A DNA stretch of 64,000 nucleotides from JAWXBM01 sp964470455 (GCA_964470455.1 CAYYCX010000011.1:1-64000); one strand, 5' to 3'; shown: positions 6,852-17,515, counted from the stretch's first letter. Translations and numbers: made by a program. Notes: generated by a model not told the origin, from the letters alone.

Positions 6852-8714
6852 TCAGTCATTGGCCAGTTCACCCGCATGCGGCAGGAACGCCAGGATCAGG
6901 CCGCCTGGGCCGACATGCACGCCCAGCGCGGAACCCGCCTCGGTGATATGGCAGGAATGTATGCGCGGGTGCCGTGCCAGCACCGCGCGGCGGGTTTGCG
7001 CCGCCCCTTCGGGTGCGTTGGCGTGGGCGATCAACACACGGTACATTCGGTCGGGCTGCATGTGTTTGCAGGCGCTGGCTGCCAGCCGTTCCGGCTGGGC
7101 ACCTCGCCCGAGGTGAAAACCGGCCAGCCCCAGGGTGCCTTTCGGCGTAGCCGTGAGTACCGGGTTCAGGTGCAAGTGGTCGGTCAGCCACTTCACCCAC
7201 GCCTTGAGTCGCCCGCCCCTGACCGCGTAGGCAAGGTCATTGGCCACTGCAAACACGCGGCACCGTGAGCGCGCCTCCCGCAGCAGCGCCTCGATTTCGT
7301 CCGCTTCAAAGCCACGCTCGGCCGCCTCGCCCGCAATGATGGCCAGCAAACCCTGCCCGGCCGAAGCACTGAAGCTGTCGAACACGCGCACGTGTCCGCC
7401 ATTCTGCCGCCCGGCAGCGCTGATGGCGGCCGATGTAGTGCCGCTCAGTGCGCTGGAAAGTCCCACCGAAACCACCTCGTAGTGATGCGATGTCAACAAG
7501 CCGTACACGCGCGAAAAGTCCAGTGCCGGCGGCTGCGAGGTCTTGGGGGCCTCGGGCGACTCCTGCAGCAGGCGGTAGAACTCCTCGCTGCTGAGCGTGA
7601 CCCGGTCCAGGAACTCGCGCTCGCCGAAACTCAGCCGAACCGGCACCACGTGTATGGCCAGGCGTTCGATTTCCGATTGCGGTATGTCCGCGCCTGAATC
7701 CGTCACCACCGCCACTTTGCCTTTGTGGTTCATCAGGCCGTGCTGGCGCTGCATGTCATCGGCTTTCTGCTGCGTCACATTGCCAAAGCCTTCAGCCGCC
7801 AGGAATACGTCCGCTGGCTGGTTTACATGGATATGTACACGAACCTTGTCAGCGTTGCCGGCCACCACCAGCGAACTCGAATCGAGCTGCCGCATGGCCT
7901 GCATGATGGCATCGCGATCCAGGCCCACAGCATTTCCCGGCGCCTTTTCAATCACGCACTCGGTGCAGTAACGGTGCTCGCCCACCGCAAATTCCTCGGC
8001 GGCAAAAGCCTCTTCCGAACCGAGGTCGGCCGGAACCGCATCCACCCGCCCGGTTTCCATGTAAGCCGCCATCCCTTCGAGGAAATCCACGAAACCCTGT
8101 GCGCCGGCATCCACCACACCTGCCTGGCGCAAAACCGGCAGCAGGTTGGGCGTATTGGCCAGCGACTGCCGCGCCCGTTCCAGGCCGCGCTGCAGCAACT
8201 GCCGAAGGTCACTGGCACCCTGCTTTTCCTGGGCTGCCAGTTCGGTGGAAAAATCCTCCAGCACCGTGGGCATGGTGCCGGGAACCGGGCTGGCCATGGC
8301 TTTCCAGGCAGCCTGGGCCCCGGCATTGGATGCGATGGCGAGGCTGTTGGCGGTGAGCAGGCGATGGCCGTTGATCGCTTCGCTGAAGCCCTGGAAATAC
8401 TGCGCCATTATCGCGCCGGAATTGCCCCGGGCACCATCCAGGGCGGCGCTGGCCACCAGGCTCATCAGCTCATCCACGCGCCGGCGCGGTTTGCGCTTCA
8501 ACGCGTCCAGGACGGTTTTGAAGGTGAAAGCCAGGTTGGTGCCGGTATCGCCATCGGGCACCGGGAAAACATTGATGCGATTGAGCAGGTCGCGGCGCTG
8601 GAACAGGTGCGCTATACCTGCGGTGATGACCTGCCCCAGCCGGGTACCATCCAGGTAAGCTGTCGATCGATGGGCGGGAGCCAGCCCGGCCCGGTTGGAT
8701 GCAGTCTTCTTCAT
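6852..8714 (-). CDS. Fused fatty acid kinase: DhaL (FakA) + DegV (FakB) domains
   Basis: Protein of 620 residues. Residues about 25-210 are a DhaL/DAK2 nucleotide-binding domain, with INVFPVPDGDTGTNLAFT and DGARGNSGAIMAQYFQG. A middle segment with YCTECVIEK and KVRVHIHVNQP matches the middle of FakA. The last 280 residues are a DegV/FakB lipid-binding domain, starting VAVVTDSGADIPQ and containing TSQPPALDFSRVY. In Firmicutes FakA and FakB are separate: FakB binds a fatty acid and FakA phosphorylates it to acyl-phosphate. Here both are in one chain, and plsY, which uses acyl-phosphate, lies 78 bp downstream. The ATG at 8714 is chosen; no clear ribosome-binding site is seen. Confidence 0.85.
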   Translation of the reverse strand: MKKTASNRAGLAPAHRSTAYLDGTRLGQVITAGIAHLFQRRDLLNRINVFPVPDGDTGTNLAFTFKTVLDALKRKPRRRVDELMSLVASAALDGARGNSGAIMAQYFQGFSEAINGHRLLTANSLAIASNAGAQAAWKAMASPVPGTMPTVLEDFSTELAAQEKQGASDLRQLLQRGLERARQSLANTPNLLPVLRQAGVVDAGAQGFVDFLEGMAAYMETGRVDAVPADLGSEEAFAAEEFAVGEHRYCTECVIEKAPGNAVGLDRDAIMQAMRQLDSSSLVVAGNADKVRVHIHVNQPADVFLAAEGFGNVTQQKADDMQRQHGLMNHKGKVAVVTDSGADIPQSEIERLAIHVVPVRLSFGEREFLDRVTLSSEEFYRLLQESPEAPKTSQPPALDFSRVYGLLTSHHYEVVSVGLSSALSGTTSAAISAAGRQNGGHVRVFDSFSASAGQGLLAIIAGEAAERGFEADEIEALLREARSRCRVFAVANDLAYAVRGGRLKAWVKWLTDHLHLNPVLTATPKGTLGLAGFHLGRGAQPERLAASACKHMQPDRMYRVLIAHANAPEGAAQTRRAVLARHPRIHSCHITEAGSALGVHVGPGGLILAFLPHAGELAND

Positions 8715-8996
8715 GCGCGGCGCGAGTTTAGCACAGCAAAAGGCAGCTTTAGCACGCTGCCAAAGGGCCGGGAACAGTTGGCGATTTTGCACAAAATCTG
8801 GCGAAAGCGACCCTCACTCTGGCCTGTTATCGCGGCCCAAACGAAACACGGCACCCGCAAACCCTCACCAGCACTATGACTTCAGGCCCATGAACGGGTG
8901 GCATGAATCCTGCATCATTTGTTCACAACAACAAGAACTCATTGGCAAAGCCAGCCAACTCGTTTTCCACCGGGTCAACCACAGGGAGTTGCAACC

Positions 8997-9329
8997 ATGT
9001 CCACCGACAGCATCATCAATGAGATCCGCGAAGCACTGCAAGGCCGCCCCGGCCAGCCCATCGTACTGGGTGTGTGCAATGCCATCGCCGCCCGCATGGG
9101 CTGGCAAACCTGGTGCGTGCGCCTGGCGGTGATCGTGAGCGCGCTGTTTTTCGCCGGCACCACCCTGGTGGCTTACGTGATTGCGGGCCTGTTGCTGAAA
9201 GAGACGGAAGCACGCACCAAGGGGTTTTTTGCCGGCCTGGCCGTGATTGCACGGGAATGGACGGAAAAACTCTCCGCCACCTTCAACCGGGCTTTCTGTA
9301 CCGGCCGGTCCGATTATCGCGGTTACTGA
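8997..9329 (+). CDS. PspC-domain membrane protein
   Basis: Small protein of 110 residues. Residues about 15-65 form the PspC signature: VLGVCNAIAARMGWQTWCVRLAVI, then a membrane helix (VSALFFAGTTLVAYVIAGLLL) and a KET motif. PspC domains occur in envelope-stress sensing. The C-terminal 40 residues, including KLSATFNRAF, are amphipathic and specific to this subgroup. The ATG at 8997 follows CAGGGAG. It is monocistronic here, with no pspA or pspB nearby, so the exact role is unknown. The 282 bp before it hold no gene that I can see. Confidence 0.82.
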   Translation: MSTDSIINEIREALQGRPGQPIVLGVCNAIAARMGWQTWCVRLAVIVSALFFAGTTLVAYVIAGLLLKETEARTKGFFAGLAVIAREWTEKLSATFNRAFCTGRSDYRGY

Positions 9330-9351
9330 TTCCTCCACATAACCGCCACTT

Positions 9352-9390
9352 GCCGGTCCACGGGTGGGGATGGCCGGCGCCGGTTTTTTT
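9352..9390 (+). terminator. Probable Rho-independent terminator
   Basis: A GCCGG/CCGGC stem with one bulge (9352-9360 with 9371-9378) precedes GCCGG and a run of seven T (9384-9390). It would end the PspC transcript just before the convergent glutaredoxin-like gene. The hairpin is not ideal, so confidence is moderate. Confidence 0.4.
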
Positions 9391-9391
9391 G

Positions 9392-9631
9392 TCAGATTTC
9401 CAGCTCGATGAAATCCTGCACGGTGGCGGCGGTGAACGGCCAGAACAATTCCCGTTTGATGTCGCTGCGGTACAGCACCGGAATGTGGTTGCCGTAGCGG
9501 CGGATCAGGTCGAGGTCCGACTCGATATCCACCGACTGCCAGGCGGCGCCACAATCCTCCAGCATGTGCTCGGCCAGTTCACACAGGTGGCAGTCGGGGC
9601 GCGTGTAGAGAAAAATGGGGCTTTTTTGCAT
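9392..9631 (-). CDS. Glutaredoxin-like thiol protein (DUF836)
   Basis: 79-residue thioredoxin-fold protein. The N-terminal strand IFLYTRP leads straight to the redox motif CHLC, followed by HMLEDC, and the cis-Pro of the fold is in GNHIPVLYR. This matches the short glutaredoxin-like DUF836 family (YruB/NrdH-like in size), which is usually of unknown partner. The ATG at 9631 was chosen; a GTG at 9646 would add only five residues. It is convergent with the PspC gene and has no operon partner. Confidence 0.82.
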   Translation of the reverse strand: MQKSPIFLYTRPDCHLCELAEHMLEDCGAAWQSVDIESDLDLIRRYGNHIPVLYRSDIKRELFWPFTAATVQDFIELEI

Positions 9632-9772
9632 CGTCACGGGCGTCACGGGAAGGTTGGCGGGATGATGGAAAGCTTAGCAGTTGTGGCCTGAAATGTTACC
9701 CTGAAGCAGTTGATGTTGCGGCCGGAATGTACCGGCTCTTCACCGCTTTATCGGCTTGCAGGGAAGGACAGC

Positions 9773-11146
<1,374 letters not shown>

Positions 11147-11153
11147 CAGGCGA

Positions 11154-12128
11154 ATGCTGAAACGAACCTCACATCGTGCTTCGCGGTTGCTTGTTGCCGG
11201 CCTGCTGGCCATGACGGCAATGACGGCCGTGCCGCCGCTGCCGGCCGACAACATCTACAAATACCAGGACAAGGACGGCATCTGGCACTTCACCGACCGG
11301 GCGCCTCCGGAAGGCCAGGAGTTTGAAATCACCTACATGCAGAAGGAGGCGGAAGACCGCATCCGGCTGCGCCGTGAAGGCACTGACGCCAACCCGGTCT
11401 ACCTGCTGTTCAATGATTACTGGGGGCCGGTGGAAGTGGAATTCCGCCTGTCCAACGCGGTGAATGTGATCACCGAGCCGGACTTGCCGGCGCGGTTCGT
11501 GGTGCCTGGCCAGAAGGAACAGGCCCTGGTGGGCATGGGTTCGCTGGACCCGCGCCAGGGTTTCAGTTTCCAGATCCAGCTTTCCTCGGTGCCCGGGCCA
11601 CCGGTGCCGCAACGCATCACCGATGCCGTGCTCAGTCCGCCGTTTCCGGCCGGCGAGTCCTACCCCATCAGCCAGGGCTTCCAGGGGACGCGTACGCACA
11701 ACTCAGCGGACAGCGAATATGCCATCGACATCGTCATGCCGGTGGGCACTCCCATACTGGCGGCCAAAGCCGGGGTGGTGATGGATATCGAGGAGGACTT
11801 CAACCAGGGCGGCACCGACCTGGAAAAATTCGCCGACAAGGCCAACCACGTCCGCATCCTGCATGACGACGGCACCATGACGGTTTACGCGCACCTGGAC
11901 CTCGCCAGTGTGAATGTGCGGCGCGGCGCCCGGGTAGCGGCTGGCCAGCGCATTGCCCGCTCGGGCAACACGGGCTTCAGCTCCGGCCCGCATTTGCACT
12001 TTGCCCTGCAGCAGAATACCGGCATGCAGCTGGTTTCGGTGCCGTTCACCTTTGAGACGTCCGACGGCGGCACGGTCAAGCCCGAGGAGAACCGGATTCT
12101 GCAGGGTACACAAGCCGGCCGCTATTGA
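11154..12128 (+). CDS. Exported M23 (LytM-like) metallopeptidase with DUF4124 domain
   Basis: 324-residue secreted protein. The signal peptide covers about residues 1-28. A DUF4124-type segment follows (NIYKYQDKDGIWHFTDRAP), then a beta-rich middle domain, then the M23 domain from about residue 180. Its zinc ligands are recognisable in the HNSADSEYAIDI segment and in the GPHLHFAL (HxH) motif, so it should be an active peptidoglycan endopeptidase or a close relative. The ATG at 11154 has AGG seven bases upstream and sits 7 bp after sdaA. Confidence 0.87.
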   Translation: MLKRTSHRASRLLVAGLLAMTAMTAVPPLPADNIYKYQDKDGIWHFTDRAPPEGQEFEITYMQKEAEDRIRLRREGTDANPVYLLFNDYWGPVEVEFRLSNAVNVITEPDLPARFVVPGQKEQALVGMGSLDPRQGFSFQIQLSSVPGPPVPQRITDAVLSPPFPAGESYPISQGFQGTRTHNSADSEYAIDIVMPVGTPILAAKAGVVMDIEEDFNQGGTDLEKFADKANHVRILHDDGTMTVYAHLDLASVNVRRGARVAAGQRIARSGNTGFSSGPHLHFALQQNTGMQLVSVPFTFETSDGGTVKPEENRILQGTQAGRY

Positions 12129-12232
12129 GTCCGGCCTTTAAAAACCGGTATTTGTTCGGCCTCAACCCGCCTATCTGCTAGAATGGCGCGTTTTTTTCCA
12201 GCGGGCCCGCGCGGCCTGATTCGAATCGCACC

Positions 12233-13828
12233 ATGGCCAGAATCCAACAGGAACGCGACCGTCGCCGCACGTTCGCCATCATTTCACATCCCGACGCGGG
12301 TAAAACCACGCTGACCGAGAAGCTGCTGCTGTTCGGCGGAGCCATCCAGATGGCCGGCGCGGTGAAGGCCAAGCGCGCCACCCGCCACGCCACCTCCGAC
12401 TGGATGAAGCTGGAGCAGGAGCGCGGCATTTCCGTCACCAGCTCGGTGATGCAGTTCGAGTACCGCGACAAGGTGGTCAACCTGCTGGATACACCGGGCC
12501 ATGCGGATTTCTCCGAGGATACCTACCGCACGCTCACCGCCGTGGATTCTGCCCTGATGGTGATCGACTGCGCCAAGGGCGTGGAAGAGCGCACCATCAA
12601 GCTGATGGAAGTGTGCCGATTGCGCCAGACGCCGATCTTCACCTTCATCAACAAGCTGGACCGCGAAGGCCGCGACCCGGTGGAACTGCTGGACGAGGTG
12701 GAATCGGTGCTGGGCATCCAATGCGCGCCGGTCACCTGGCCCATCGGCATGGGCCAGCGGCTCAAGGGCGTGTATCACCTGCTGGACGATGCGGTGCTGC
12801 TGTACGACGCCGGCAAAAATTACGTCACGCAGCAGGCCAAGGTCATTCAAGGGCTGGACAACCCGGAACTCGATACCGTTCTGGGTCGCGACGCGGCTGA
12901 TTTCCGCGAGGAGATCGAACTGGTGAAAGGCGCCAGCCACGCGTTTGACCCGGCCGCCTACCTGGCTGGCAACCAGAGCCCGGTGTTTTTTGGTTCGGCC
13001 ATCAACAACTTCGGCGTGACGCCCCTGCTGGACGCGTTCACCGAGCACGCCCCGGCACCGGGTCCGCGCGAAACCACCACCCGAACCGTGCAGAGTGACG
13101 AGGAAGCGCTCACCGGGTTCGTGTTCAAGATCCAGGCGAACATGGACCCGGCCCACCGCGACCGCATTGCCTTCATGCGCATCTGTTCCGGCCACTTCCA
13201 GCGCGGCATGAAGCTGCATCACGTGCGGTTGGGCAAGGACATCAAATCGGCGAATGCCCTTACCTTCCTGGCGCAGGAACGCGAACACGTGGAAGATGCC
13301 TGGCCGGGCGATATCGTCGGACTGCACAACCACGGCACCGTCGGCATCGGCGACACCTTCACCGAAGGCGAAGCCCTGCAGTTCACCGGCATTCCCAACT
13401 TCGCGCCGGAACTGTTCCGCCGCGCACGGCTGCGCGATCCGCTGAAACTCAAGCAATTGCAGAAAGGCCTGGAGCAATTGTCCGAGGAAGGCGCCACCCA
13501 GTTTTTCCGGCCGCTGGCCAACAACGACCTGGTACTGGGCGCGGTGGGCATGCTGCAGTTTGACGTGGTGGCCTACCGGCTGAAGAGCGAATACAACGTC
13601 GATGCGTTTTTTGAAAACGTCAACATCGTCACGGCCCGCTGGGTGAGCAGCGACAATGCCAGGAAGCTGGAAGATTTCCGCCGCCAGCTGGAACTCAACC
13701 TGGCCGAGGATGCCGCCGGCCAGCTGGTCTACCTGGCGCCCAGCCGGGTGAACCTGCAGCTGACCGAGGAACGCTGGCCGGACCTGAAATTCTCTGCCAC
13801 CCGAGAAACCCTCGTTTTCGTTGAATAG
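12233..13828 (+). CDS. prfC: Peptide chain release factor 3
   Basis: GTPase that removes RF1/RF2 from the ribosome after termination. 531 residues, matching the usual 525-535. The G1 motif SHPDAGKTTLTEKLL, switch region RGISVTSSVMQF, DTPGHADFSEDTYR, and NKLDREGRDP (G4) identify RF3 rather than EF-G. The ATG at 12233 gives the normal N terminus. It stands alone; a gap with an inverted-repeat element follows. Confidence 0.97.
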   Translation: MARIQQERDRRRTFAIISHPDAGKTTLTEKLLLFGGAIQMAGAVKAKRATRHATSDWMKLEQERGISVTSSVMQFEYRDKVVNLLDTPGHADFSEDTYRTLTAVDSALMVIDCAKGVEERTIKLMEVCRLRQTPIFTFINKLDREGRDPVELLDEVESVLGIQCAPVTWPIGMGQRLKGVYHLLDDAVLLYDAGKNYVTQQAKVIQGLDNPELDTVLGRDAADFREEIELVKGASHAFDPAAYLAGNQSPVFFGSAINNFGVTPLLDAFTEHAPAPGPRETTTRTVQSDEEALTGFVFKIQANMDPAHRDRIAFMRICSGHFQRGMKLHHVRLGKDIKSANALTFLAQEREHVEDAWPGDIVGLHNHGTVGIGDTFTEGEALQFTGIPNFAPELFRRARLRDPLKLKQLQKGLEQLSEEGATQFFRPLANNDLVLGAVGMLQFDVVAYRLKSEYNVDAFFENVNIVTARWVSSDNARKLEDFRRQLELNLAEDAAGQLVYLAPSRVNLQLTEERWPDLKFSATRETLVFVE

Positions 13829-14256
13829 TGACCTTGTTGCCACAGCCTTAAGCGTGCCGGCGCCGGGAGTTTCTTGCCGGGCCCTCGGACAAGGTGAGCC
13901 CGCGTAGCGGGCGAGAAGGTGGCCTGGGCCATGTCGGGAACATCCGAGGAGCGCACAGGATGTCTTGAGCGTGCCCGGCAAGGAACTCCCGGCGATGGCA
14001 CGCGGTATGGCGTCAAACGGAGCGCTCAAAAAACATCAAAATGAACCCTGGCTCGGGGCCGGGGTGACGGGCAAGAAAGAAGTGACAGGGAGTACTTACA
14101 AATCGCCCACGAGCACGAGGAGCATCGGCACTTCTGCCAGCATCATTTGCCAGTTTGGAGTAAAGCCGCTACATTGCAGCGCAGCACTATAACCGCGGGG
14201 TCGGGCCTGCACCGGGCCCCGGCAGATAACAATATGCGCTTTCCGGAGGCTGCCCG
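13829..14256. other. Intergenic region, 428 bp
   Basis: No credible gene. The left half is occupied by a 152-bp element bounded by long inverted repeats (separate entry). The right half has only short, unconvincing open frames and the ribosome-binding site CCGGAGG just before the nucleoside transporter at 14257. Confidence 0.6.
13852..14003. repeat. MITE-like element with 31-bp inverted repeats
   Basis: Arms at 13852-13882 and 13973-14003 match at 28 of 31 positions. Inside are two further hairpins: GCCCGC/GCGGGC around 13898-13912 and ACATCC/GGATGT around 13930-13952. No open frame and no poly-T tail are present, so it is neither a simple terminator nor a full IS. No target duplication is apparent at the edges. 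It could be a MITE, a REP-type compound element or a structured RNA; only comparison with other genome copies can tell. Confidence 0.65.
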
Positions 14257-15531
14257 ATGATCGTCGATATCCTGTTTGGCCTGTTCGGGCTTTCGGTACT
14301 GATTGGAATCGCCGTGGCGATTTCCAGCCGGCGCGGCGACATCGACTGGCGGCTGGTTGTTTCCGGCATCGGCCTGCAGCTTTTTTTTGCCATCATTGTC
14401 ATCCTGGTTCCGGGCGGCCGCGAGTTTTTCGATTATTTCGCGCGCTTCTTCGTCAAGATCGTCGAATTTGCGCTCACCGGTTCGCGCTTCATTTTTGGCG
14501 ACCTGGCCAGCCTGGAAAATTTCGGCTTCGTGTTCGCCTTCCAGGTGTTGCCGACCATCATCTTCTTCGCATCCCTGATGGCGGTGCTGTACCACCTCGG
14601 CATCATGCAGAAAATCGTCCAGGGCATGGCCTGGGTGATGCTGAAGGTGCTGCGCGCCAGCGGCGCGGAAAGCCTGTCAGTAGCGGCCAATGTATTCGTC
14701 GGCCAGACCGAGGCACCGCTGGTGGTGCGGCCCTATATCGCCCGCATGACCGAATCCGAACTGTTCACCATGATGGTGGGCGGCATGGCCACCATTGCCG
14801 GCGCGGTGCTGGCGGCTTACATCGCCATGCTGGGCGGCGGCGACCCCGAACAGCAGTTGTTTTATGCACGCCACCTGCTGGCCGCCAGTGTGATGGCGGC
14901 GCCCGCCACCATCGTCATCGCCAAGCTGCTACGGCCCGAATATGAGGCTTCGCTCACCAAAGGCACAGTCAAGCTGGAGGTGGAAAGGACGGCTGGCAAT
15001 GTGATCGAAGCGGCGGCCAACGGCGCTTCCGACGGCGTGCGCCTGGCGCTGAACGTGGGCGGCATGCTGCTGGCCTTCATCGCCCTGATCGCCATGATCG
15101 ATTTCCCCCTCAACTGGCTGGGCGAAGTAACTGGCCTGGAAGCCAGCCTGGGCCAGCCGCTCAGCCTGTCGGTGATCCTCGGTTACCTGCTGGCGCCCAT
15201 GGCCTGGGTAATCGGCGTGCCCTGGCCGGATGCGGTGGCGGTGGGCGGCCTGATCGGGCAGAAGGTGGTGACCAATGAATTCGTCGCCTATGCCAACCTC
15301 AATGCCATCAAGGAAACGCTGGACCCGCACTCGGTGCTGATTTCCACCTACGCGCTGTGCGGCTTTGCCAATTTCTCGTCCATCGCCATCCAGCTGGGCG
15401 GCATCGGCGGGCTGGCGCCGGAACGGCGGCCCGACCTGGCGCGGCTGGGCCTGCTGGCAGTGCTGGGCGGCACCCTGGCCACCATGATGACGGCCACCAT
15501 CGCGGGCGTACTCACCAGCATCGCGGGGTAA
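14257..15531 (+). CDS. Concentrative nucleoside transporter (NupC/CNT family)
   Basis: Inner-membrane H+ or Na+ nucleoside symporter of 424 residues, the usual CNT length. The N-terminal three helices are followed by the gating region with FGFVFAFQVLPTIIFFASLMAVLYHLGIMQ, the signature ESLSVAANVFVGQTEAPLVV, and the second half with GGMLLAFIALIAMID and LMAPMAWVIGVPW-like segments. The ATG at 14257 follows CCGGAGG. The next gene starts 9 bp after its stop, so the two form an operon, though the link between nucleoside uptake and lipid acylation is not obvious. Confidence 0.94.
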   Translation: MIVDILFGLFGLSVLIGIAVAISSRRGDIDWRLVVSGIGLQLFFAIIVILVPGGREFFDYFARFFVKIVEFALTGSRFIFGDLASLENFGFVFAFQVLPTIIFFASLMAVLYHLGIMQKIVQGMAWVMLKVLRASGAESLSVAANVFVGQTEAPLVVRPYIARMTESELFTMMVGGMATIAGAVLAAYIAMLGGGDPEQQLFYARHLLAASVMAAPATIVIAKLLRPEYEASLTKGTVKLEVERTAGNVIEAAANGASDGVRLALNVGGMLLAFIALIAMIDFPLNWLGEVTGLEASLGQPLSLSVILGYLLAPMAWVIGVPWPDAVAVGGLIGQKVVTNEFVAYANLNAIKETLDPHSVLISTYALCGFANFSSIAIQLGGIGGLAPERRPDLARLGLLAVLGGTLATMMTATIAGVLTSIAG

Positions 15532-15540
15532 GCCCAGCCC

Positions 15541-17421
15541 ATGTCGGGACATTCACAGTTCCAGCTTTTCCGGCAACGGCGTTTCATGCCGTTTTTCATG
15601 ACCCAGGCGCTGGGCGCCTTCAACGACAATATTTTCAAGAACGCGCTGGTGGCCCTGCTGGTATTCAAAGGCAGTGCGGTGGCCGGCATGAACACTGACC
15701 AGCTGGTGAATTTCAGCGCCATGCTGTTCATCCTGCCGTTCTTCCTGTTCTCGGCCCTGTTCGGGCAGTTTGCCGACAAGTTCGAAAAGTCGCTGCAGAT
15801 CCGCCGGGTGAAGCTGCTGGAAGTGGTGATCATGCTGCTGGCCGCGCTGGGTTTTTGGCTCGACAACCTGCCGCTGCTCCTGACCGTGCTGTTCCTGCTG
15901 GGCCTCCAATCGACCATCTTTGGTCCTATCAAGTACGGCATCCTGCCGCAGGTATTGCAGCGCAATGAACTGGTGGGCGGTAACGCGCTGGTGGAAATGG
16001 GCACTTTCGTGGCCATCCTGCTGGGCACGATTGCCGGGCCGCAACTGGCGGGCATCGACAGCGACTGGCCGTATTGGGTGGCGATTGCGGGCCTGGCGGT
16101 GGCGGTACTGGGCTATGCCTTCAGCCTGCGCATTCCCGAAGCGGCGGCCGTGGCGCCCGACCTGAAGATCAGCTGGAATATTTTCAGCGAAACCGTGCGC
16201 AACATCCGTTTCATCAACCAGAACCGCACGGTACTGAACAGCGTGCTGGGGATCTCCTGGTTCTGGTTTTTCGGCGCCACCTTCCTGGTACAGATTCCCA
16301 GTTACAGCCAGAACGTGCTGGGCGGCGACCAGAATCTCATGTCCGGCCTGCTGGCGCTGTTCATCATCGGCATCAGCACCGGCTCGCTGCTGTGCGAGCG
16401 GCTGTCCGGCAAACGGGTGGAAATCGGCCTGGTGCCGTTCGGCGCCATCGGCCTGACCGTCTTTGGCATCGACCTCTTCTTCGCCACGCCCGCCGCGGCC
16501 ACCGCGCCCGTGAGCTTCGGCCAGTTCTTTACCGAGGCCGGCAACTGGCGGGTGTTATTCGACCTGCTGATGATCGGTGTCTTCGGCGGTTTCTACACCG
16601 TGCCACTCTACGCCCTGGTGCAGCAACGTTCGGCCGAGGAACACCGCTCGCGGGTGATCGCGGGGCTGAACATACTGAATGCCTTGTTTATGGTGGTGTC
16701 GGCCATCATGGCCATGCTGCTGCTGGGCGCTGCCGGCTTCAGCATTCCGGAACTGTTCCTGGTCACCGCCATCCTCAATGCCATGGTGGCCATTTACATT
16801 TTCAGCCTGGTGCCCGAGTTCCTGATGCGCTTCCTGGTGTGGATGCTGATCCATACCATTTACCGAGTGCGCATGTCAGGCGAGCAGCACATTCCCGAAG
16901 AAGGTGCGGTGATCATCGCCGCCAACCATGTGAGCTTCGTGGACCCGCTGATCCTGGGCGGCATGATCCGCCGGCCGGTGCGTTTCGTGATGCACCACAG
17001 CATCTTCAGGATCCCCGTGCTGAATTTCATCTTTCGCACCGGCAAGGCCATTCCCATCGCCTCGCGCGACGATAACCCGGCCATCCTCGAAGCCGCTTAC
17101 GCGCAGATGAACCAGGTGATGCGCGACCAGGATGTGCTGGGCATTTTTCCCGAAGGCGCCATCACCCGCGATGGCGAGATCCAGCCGTTCAAGTCAGGCG
17201 TGTGCAAAATCACCGCGGAACATGGCGTGCCGGTGGTGCCGGTGGCGCTGTGCAACCTGTGGGGCTCGATGTTCAGCCGCCGCGATTCGTTCTGGAAGCG
17301 CCGGCCCTACAAGCTCTGGTCGCTGATCGATGTGCGGGTGGGCAAGCCGATTCCGGCCGAAGAGTTGACTGTTGAGCGCCTGCAACAGGCCGTGGAGGCC
17401 TTGCGCGGCGATAATCGTTGA
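15541..17421 (+). CDS. MFS transporter fused to 1-acylglycerol-3-phosphate acyltransferase (LplT-PlsC type)
   Basis: 626-residue fusion. Residues about 10-420 are a 12-helix major-facilitator domain beginning FMPFFMTQALGAFNDNIFKNA, characteristic of lysophospholipid transporter LplT. Residues about 425-626 are a PlsC-type acyltransferase with NHVSFVD (HX4D catalytic motif) and FPEGAITRDG (glycerophosphate binding). In E. coli the LplT transporter works with the separate Aas acyltransferase/acyl-ACP synthetase. Here transporter and acyltransferase share one chain and there is no AMP-ligase domain. Likely role: flipping and re-acylation of lysophospholipids at the inner membrane. Confidence 0.88.
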   Translation: MSGHSQFQLFRQRRFMPFFMTQALGAFNDNIFKNALVALLVFKGSAVAGMNTDQLVNFSAMLFILPFFLFSALFGQFADKFEKSLQIRRVKLLEVVIMLLAALGFWLDNLPLLLTVLFLLGLQSTIFGPIKYGILPQVLQRNELVGGNALVEMGTFVAILLGTIAGPQLAGIDSDWPYWVAIAGLAVAVLGYAFSLRIPEAAAVAPDLKISWNIFSETVRNIRFINQNRTVLNSVLGISWFWFFGATFLVQIPSYSQNVLGGDQNLMSGLLALFIIGISTGSLLCERLSGKRVEIGLVPFGAIGLTVFGIDLFFATPAAATAPVSFGQFFTEAGNWRVLFDLLMIGVFGGFYTVPLYALVQQRSAEEHRSRVIAGLNILNALFMVVSAIMAMLLLGAAGFSIPELFLVTAILNAMVAIYIFSLVPEFLMRFLVWMLIHTIYRVRMSGEQHIPEEGAVIIAANHVSFVDPLILGGMIRRPVRFVMHHSIFRIPVLNFIFRTGKAIPIASRDDNPAILEAAYAQMNQVMRDQDVLGIFPEGAITRDGEIQPFKSGVCKITAEHGVPVVPVALCNLWGSMFSRRDSFWKRRPYKLWSLIDVRVGKPIPAEELTVERLQQAVEALRGDNR

Positions 17422-17515
17422 TTTTCCCCCGGAGCTGGCCTGGCTGGCGGCCCAAGAATGGACTGTCGGCAGCATGGCTGCCTCCCACTGTCGCAGCGTG
17501 CATTGTTCGCGCCCT

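Noticed and set aside
7725..8879. Plus-strand open frame of 384 codons opposite the FakA-DegV fusion
   Set aside because: Antisense to a well-supported gene, starts inside it, no ribosome-binding site and no domain.
12284..14029. Long minus-strand open frame of 581 codons opposite prfC
   Set aside because: It is a GC-rich shadow of prfC: composition is skewed to His, Gln, Gly and Ala, no family motif appears, and prfC in the other direction is unmistakable.
13965..14192. 75-codon plus-strand frame downstream of prfC
   Set aside because: It runs through the inverted-repeat element, lacks a ribosome-binding site and has no conserved features.
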